Of a DNA stretch of 26,081 bases, positions 22,561 to 26,081 are shown one piece after another. The first letter of the stretch is position 1, and each line of letters starts with the position of its first letter. Location of the stretch: positions 1 to 26,081 of IMG/VR virus record IMGVR_UViG_3300017917_002452, one strand, 5' to 3'. A program made the position numbers and the translations under genes. The notes beneath the pieces were generated by a model. It did no database searches, had not been told where the DNA came from, and saw nothing but the letters and a program-made list of their open reading frames with translations. The DNA is from a virus.

Positions 22561-23136
22561 ATGGAAAACAACAAACTTCAACAAATCGCAAAAGTAATAG
22601 TTACAATAGCAGCAATCTTATTAGCATCTGCAGTATTAAATAAAACATGGGCACAAGAAAGACTAGTATCATTCTCTCCTAGAGTGTATGATAGTGGAAT
22701 GCCTGGCAATATATACTTTGGAAATGGATTAACTTATAGCAACATAGGGATGCCTATTTATTATTCTTATTCAGGCTTTGATAGTAAGCAAGGGTTCTTT
22801 ACAGAGGAAAGACAAAATGCATACAAAAAATTTGAATGGGATAATGAAACTAAAGTTAAAACAAAAGGCTGGTATTTAATTAACGAAAAAGAACAAATTA
22901 TTAAATACGGTAATGAGTTTGTAGAATATGCAGAAAAAGTAGCTGTGGATAAAAACATAACAGTATATAAATTATCTAAAGAAAAAAATAGTGATTATGT
23001 ATGCATACACAGAATAAGCAACTTGTTTGTTGTTTGGCGTAGAGGTAATAAAGAAATGTTTTACCTAAGCGATAAAGCAATGAGAACAGGTACTGTTATA
23101 GAAAACAATGAAATGGTTATAGCACAAAATAAATAA
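22561..23136 (+). CDS. Secreted or membrane-anchored protein of unknown function
   Basis: A 191-residue protein with a signal-like N-terminus: basic start (MENNKLQQIAK), hydrophobic core (about 12-26, VIVTIAAILLASAVL) and a possible cleavage site after TWA, before QERL. The mature part is mostly polar, with a Tyr/Gly-rich segment (NIYFGNGLTYSNIGMPIYYSYS) and then alpha/beta sequence (WYLINEKEQIIKYGNEFVEYAEKVAV). I recognise no domain. Expected location is periplasm or membrane, possibly changing host entry or lysis. It follows the small membrane protein and precedes a Cys-rich small protein by 3 bases. Confidence 0.55.
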   Translation: MENNKLQQIAKVIVTIAAILLASAVLNKTWAQERLVSFSPRVYDSGMPGNIYFGNGLTYSNIGMPIYYSYSGFDSKQGFFTEERQNAYKKFEWDNETKVKTKGWYLINEKEQIIKYGNEFVEYAEKVAVDKNITVYKLSKEKNSDYVCIHRISNLFVVWRRGNKEMFYLSDKAMRTGTVIENNEMVIAQNK

Positions 23137-23139
23137 GTT

Positions 23140-23328
23140 ATGAAAATTTGCGTTATTAAAATAGGTAACATAGTAGATGGTCTAATTAATGTAATCACAC
23201 TCGGCTGGGGTAAAGACTTGGCCGGGTGGATTGCATTTAAGCTGTTCCATACTCATGATTGCGGTTGTGAAGCTAGACGCATCTGGCTTAATGAATTCTT
23301 TGGATGCGAAGACGGTGTAAAATTATAG
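23140..23328 (+). CDS. Small Cys-rich protein
   Basis: A 62-residue protein. The end (HTHDCGCEARRIWLNEFFGCEDGVKL) has a C-x-C...C pattern with an R-R-x-W-L-N helix that I recall in small phage peptides of Bacteroidota phages. His/Cys spacing may bind a metal. The first half has a hydrophobic stretch (VDGLINVITLGWG...LAGWIAFKLF) which may associate with membrane. Function unknown. Flanking genes are 3 and 2 bases away, so it is operonic. Confidence 0.55.
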   Translation: MKICVIKIGNIVDGLINVITLGWGKDLAGWIAFKLFHTHDCGCEARRIWLNEFFGCEDGVKL

Positions 23329-23330
23329 AC

Positions 23331-23564
23331 ATGAATAAAGAAACAATTAGAGAACCAAATACAAACGCTACTCCAGAGGATGTTCAGCGTATTAAAGAAA
23401 AGAATAAAAGACGCTTTGACGAGATAATAGCAAACGATGCTTTATGGAGAACAATATTTGCAGAGGAAACACCCAGACAAAAATCGTATCAAAAGCAAAA
23501 GCAAAAGAATTATATTAAAACAATCAATGCAAAGAATGTATGGATAATAACGAGCAAAGACTAG
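23331..23564 (+). CDS. Small basic hypothetical protein
   Basis: A 77-residue protein starting MNKETIREPNTNATPEDVQRIKEKNKRR. An upstream in-frame ATG (23304) would overlap the previous gene, so 23331 is preferred (2 bases after its stop). It is highly charged and Lys/Arg-rich at the C-terminal half (RQKSYQKQKQKNYIKTI), suggesting nucleic acid binding, but no fold is recognisable. Confidence 0.5.
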   Translation: MNKETIREPNTNATPEDVQRIKEKNKRRFDEIIANDALWRTIFAEETPRQKSYQKQKQKNYIKTINAKNVWIITSKD

Positions 23565-23710
23565 ATACAACAGGCTGGTCAAAAGAAAAGATAGAAGCTT
23601 ACGAGCAGAACCTATCTAAATTAAAGTTACTTGAAGAAATGAATATAGCAGCAGCAAAATTAATTAAAACATGGACACAAAATATACCAAAGAACAATAC
23701 GAACAATTAA
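23540..23710 (+). CDS. Very small hypothetical protein bridging two genes
   Basis: A 56-residue helical protein (MDNNEQRLDTTGWSKEKIEAY... LSKLKLLEEMNIAAAKLIKTW). It overlaps the end of the previous gene by 25 bases and the start of the next by 40. Regular amphipathic helix content favours coding, but double overlap makes it less certain. It fills an otherwise unexplained 106-base gap between its neighbours. Confidence 0.42.
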   Translation: MDNNEQRLDTTGWSKEKIEAYEQNLSKLKLLEEMNIAAAKLIKTWTQNIPKNNTNN

Positions 23711-23919
23711 AGAATGATTATACAGCAGTAGGTGCAAGATTAACAGATGGAGCATTAGCTGGTAGAATATGGGGTCACTACCGAGCAATTAGTGGAAATA
23801 CTACTGAACCTCAACCTTGCTTATGCGGCAGTAGCAGTGGCTTATGGAGCAAAGCTGTTACTGTGGTTAGAGATTATATAAACCAACAAGATGCAATTAA
23901 CAACACAACAGGAGAATAG
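23671..23919 (+). CDS. Small conserved phage-like protein with C-x-C
   Basis: An 82-residue protein. An N-terminal helix (YTKEQYEQLKNDYTAVGARL) is followed by PCLCGSSSGLWSKAVTVVRDYI. The 'PCxCxxSSGLW' segment is a motif I recall from small Bacteroidota phage proteins of unknown role; the cysteines may bind metal. Its end overlaps the sigma-like gene by 29 bases, which suggests co-expression. Confidence 0.55.
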   Translation: MDTKYTKEQYEQLKNDYTAVGARLTDGALAGRIWGHYRAISGNTTEPQPCLCGSSSGLWSKAVTVVRDYINQQDAINNTTGE

Positions 23920-24490
23920 TAATAGAGTTGACTTATTATATCGTAAGTATAACAGTAAGCTTCTAAAGTATTGCCATAGATTACAAATGAAATACAATAG
24001 ATTAGATAACGCTAATGCTGATGATATAATGCAAGAACTTTATATATATCTATTAGAAAAATGCAATCCTGCTTTGTGGTATGAGGACACATTTAATTTA
24101 CGCTGGTGCCATTTATATATTCGTAGTAGAGCAATAGATAAAATCAAAGCTAAGAATGGTAAGCCTGCTGAATATATTGAGGGAGCTAACTATGATGCTA
24201 TTGACTTGGATTATGTAGATAGTTTAATTGAAGCTGATACTATACAAGCGGACAAGATAGATAAAGCATATAGTGAGGTAATGAATGAGTTAGAAGCAAT
24301 AAAGAAAGAAAAGAAATGGAGTTCAGCTATGTTGTTTGAATTGCATACAGTAAAAGAAATGAGCTATAAAGAGATAAAAAAACAAACAAAAATCGCAAAT
24401 TCTACTATTTATACTAACAACAAATACATTAAAGATAGACTTAAACAAACAATTAAAAACCCATTTAACGATGACACCAGCATTCAATAG
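23891..24490 (+). CDS. Sigma-70-family (ECF-like) RNA polymerase sigma factor
   Basis: A 199-residue protein. Residues about 14-57 (LLYRKYNSKLLKYCHRL...ADDIMQELYIYLLEK) match sigma region 2, including D-x-x-Q-E. LRWCHLYIRSRAIDKIKAK (70-88) fits the end of region 2, which melts and reads the -10. Residues about 143-186 (WSSAMLFELHTVKEMSYKEI... STIYTNNKYIKDRLK) match the helix-turn-helix of region 4. No region 1 or 3, so it is ECF-like. It probably directs host RNA polymerase to phage promoters such as TATACTTAT or the TTTATCG-N21-TATWCTTG pair. It is translated in a chain of overlapping genes. Confidence 0.75.
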   Translation: MQLTTQQENSNRVDLLYRKYNSKLLKYCHRLQMKYNRLDNANADDIMQELYIYLLEKCNPALWYEDTFNLRWCHLYIRSRAIDKIKAKNGKPAEYIEGANYDAIDLDYVDSLIEADTIQADKIDKAYSEVMNELEAIKKEKKWSSAMLFELHTVKEMSYKEIKKQTKIANSTIYTNNKYIKDRLKQTIKNPFNDDTSIQ

Positions 24491-24701
24491 AGTACAACAA
24501 TTATACAACAAAGGCCTCCGCCACAAATATGAGGGAGAGGAAGCTGTAGCGTATTTAGACAAGTTCATTTTCGCATTAGAACAATTGGCTGAGGAATTGC
24601 CTACATATAGACATGAACTTAAAATAGTTAGAAAAGAAATACTTAACACGCTGAAAGAGGATTTACCGATGCCTGATGCAGCACATGATAATTACCTATG
24701 A
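24471..24701 (+). CDS. Small helical hypothetical protein
   Basis: A 76-residue, mainly helical, acidic protein (KFIFALEQLAEELPTYRHELKIVRKEIL) with no recognised family. Its start overlaps the end of the sigma-like gene by 20 bases and its stop overlaps the next ATG (ATGA), so translation of the chain is coupled. Being next to a sigma factor it might be a regulator of it, but this is only a guess from position. Confidence 0.55.
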   Translation: MTPAFNRVQQLYNKGLRHKYEGEEAVAYLDKFIFALEQLAEELPTYRHELKIVRKEILNTLKEDLPMPDAAHDNYL

Positions 24702-26017
24702 TAGATATAACCGCATTTACAGTAGACCCATACGAAACCGAACAATACGATTACAAAGTATTAATCTATGGTAACTACACATATAGAAAGAATTTAGAAG
24801 CAGATAGCTTAGTAGAGGTATTGCGTAGAGTTATTCCTTTTATGTCAAAGAAACATAAGATACACTTTACATTACTTACGCCAGAATTTATTAAGTCACT
24901 AGCGTTTCCAAATGTTGAGCAAAGAATATATGAATTGCCAACCTATATTAATCAAATGCGAACACACTTTAATTCTATTGAGTTTATGCAACATATTGAT
25001 TGGCAGCGTAATGACTGGGATATAATCTATTCGCATTTACCTGAACACACCAATCAAATAGCTAATTCAATATATAACAATAGCAATATAGTTCCAAAGA
25101 TTATAGGATACTCACATTGGTTTGAAGTACCTGAAAACGCTCCTTATCTAAAAACTATGCTTGACACTAATCTAAATGGTATGTTACAAATGGACGAGTG
25201 TGGTGTTAATAGTAAATGGCTAAAGGATTTGGTTTTGACTTATGCGGAAAAGACATATAATAAAGATATAATAGCTAAATTAGATAAGATTATACAGCCA
25301 CATTATTTAGGTGTGGATAGAGTAGAAGCAAGAACAAAGTATAGAGATAAGACTGTAGTATTTAACCATAGAGATGCAGGATATACAGGTTGGGAATGGT
25401 TTGTGAAAGTAGTAGACGAGATATGGAAGACAAGAAAAGACTTTAAGGTATATACAACATTAGCACAAGTAGATAGAGAATGGAACACTAAAGTAGAATT
25501 AACAGGCAGAGATGAGTATATGCAGTTTCTATCACAGGTTAAATTTGGAGTAGCTACCTTTCAAACATATTCTGCTTGGAGCATATCAACTACGGACGGA
25601 TTAAGCGTTGGAGTTCCTTATCTGCTACCAAATAAACTATGCTATCCTGAAATGGTGACTGCAGATTATCCATACTTATACAATGATAAAGCTGACTTCA
25701 TACAAAAGTTTAATGAGATGTTAGATGCTGATACGCAATATGATACAACGCAGATAGCTAAAGATATGTTATGGGAGCAGAGAATAGATAAATGGTTTAA
25801 TGGTTGGGATAATGTATTTGATGGAGTTAAGATTAAAGATGGCGAAGGATTGCAAAAGATAGTAGCAATCATTAAAAGAAATAGATTTGCAACTAAGCAT
25901 GATATATTAAAAGAACTTAACTGGGGTGTTAGGATTAAATGGACACCTTATAGAAATGCTTTAAGAGATAATCCTAATATAAGATTTACAAAGAAAGGTT
26001 ACGAATGGGTGGATTGA
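24698..26017 (+). CDS. GT-B glycosyltransferase with a C-terminal winged-helix-like domain
   Basis: A 439-residue protein. It has two Rossmann-like halves: residues about 18-200 (YKVLIYGNYTYRKNLEADSL...IIGYSHWFEVP) and about 215-375 (KTVVFNHRDAGYTGWEWFVKV...KDFKVYTTLA). The sugar-nucleotide site is SISTTDGLSVGVPYLLPN (295-312), a GT4/GT1-like element, followed by PYLYNDKADF. Residues about 385-439 (LQKIVAIIKRN, TKHDILKELNWG, YRNALRDNP, IRFTKKGYEWV) look like a winged helix-turn-helix. This tail suggests DNA as a possible target, as with phage DNA glucosyltransferases, though protein or glycan targets are equally open. Its last 10 bases are the 5' end of a tRNA gene. Confidence 0.72.
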   Translation: MIDITAFTVDPYETEQYDYKVLIYGNYTYRKNLEADSLVEVLRRVIPFMSKKHKIHFTLLTPEFIKSLAFPNVEQRIYELPTYINQMRTHFNSIEFMQHIDWQRNDWDIIYSHLPEHTNQIANSIYNNSNIVPKIIGYSHWFEVPENAPYLKTMLDTNLNGMLQMDECGVNSKWLKDLVLTYAEKTYNKDIIAKLDKIIQPHYLGVDRVEARTKYRDKTVVFNHRDAGYTGWEWFVKVVDEIWKTRKDFKVYTTLAQVDREWNTKVELTGRDEYMQFLSQVKFGVATFQTYSAWSISTTDGLSVGVPYLLPNKLCYPEMVTADYPYLYNDKADFIQKFNEMLDADTQYDTTQIAKDMLWEQRIDKWFNGWDNVFDGVKIKDGEGLQKIVAIIKRNRFATKHDILKELNWGVRIKWTPYRNALRDNPNIRFTKKGYEWVD

Positions 26018-26078
26018 CCGAGCAGTTAGGTGCTGGTTTGCAAAACCAGTTAGACGGGTGCAACTCCTGTATCCACCT
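26008..26078 (+). tRNA. tRNA-Cys (anticodon GCA), CCA not encoded
   Basis: The acceptor stem GGTGGAT (26008-26014) pairs with ATCCACC (26071-26077) and is followed by discriminator T, the Cys identity base. The D arm has a short ACC/GGT stem. The anticodon stem CTGGT/ACCAG holds the loop TTGCAAA, giving anticodon GCA. The variable loop is TTAG. The T arm ACGGG/CCTGT holds loop TGCAACT, with G instead of the usual T at position 55. Its first 10 bases are the last codons and stop of the glycosyltransferase gene. The 3' end is followed only by TTA-like flank before the window ends, so no CCA is encoded. Confidence 0.85.
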
Positions 26079-26081
26079 CTA

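Noticed and set aside
19209-24478. Identical 12-mer AACGATGACACC at two stop-start overlaps (19209-19220 and 24467-24478)
   Set aside because: A shared 12-mer is expected by chance in 26 kb of biased sequence, and the flanks are unrelated.
12455-24490. Stop-codon recoding (as in some crAss-like phages)
   Set aside because: TAG, TAA and TGA all end well-formed genes here (for example TAG at 13381, 15659, 24490; TGA at 26017), and no gene needs read-through.

Overview
The window looks like a 26 kb segment of a tailed bacteriophage (Caudoviricetes) that infects a member of the Bacteroidota, probably a Flavobacterium- or Cytophaga-like host. Reasons: all genes lie on the + strand and are tightly packed or overlapping; DNA is AT-rich; start codons follow A-rich leaders with almost no Shine-Dalgarno sequence; and several virion proteins resemble families I know mainly from Bacteroidota phages. 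I see no integrase, repressor, terminase, endolysin, DNA polymerase or ribosomal gene here. Host and family calls come from recalled motifs, not from any search.

Region 1 (1-12409) is the virion module: the end of a glycine-rich fibre, a scaffold-like acidic protein, major capsid protein, a probable tail tube protein followed by a strong terminator, an unknown protein, portal, head-tail connectors (including an HK97 gp10-like protein), two large tail/baseplate proteins, and an 806-residue fibre. That fibre carries threonine/proline 'mucin-like' stalks alternating with four 65-residue six-cysteine domains. The order is unusual: capsid before portal, the tape measure far downstream, and the prohead protease after the tape measure.

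Region 2 (12410-15659) starts at a putative phage promoter and holds four overlapping glycosyltransferase genes. Region 3 (15680-19967) holds a 49-codon gene, the tape measure, a three-domain protease/unknown/HAD protein and small proteins, closed by a terminator at 19987-20016.

Region 4 (20047-21783) is regulatory and less ordinary: a roughly 240-nt GC-richer, non-coding, probably structured RNA between two copies of the same promoter motif; an unknown protein overlapping a fifth glycosyltransferase (PLOD/GT25-like); and a duplicated promoter-leader cassette, one copy interrupted by a perfect hairpin. Region 5 (21784-26081) has a GIY-YIG endonuclease, two membrane/secreted proteins, small overlapping genes, a sigma-70-like factor, a GT-B glycosyltransferase with a winged-helix-like tail, and a tRNA-Cys whose 5' end overlaps that gene.

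The most interesting reading is that this phage encodes six glycosyltransferases of about four types, four of them directly behind a Thr-rich mucin-like fibre gene. Candidate targets are its own fibre, host surface glycans or DNA. A phage sigma-like factor and a recurring TATACTTAT promoter motif suggest self-encoded transcription timing.
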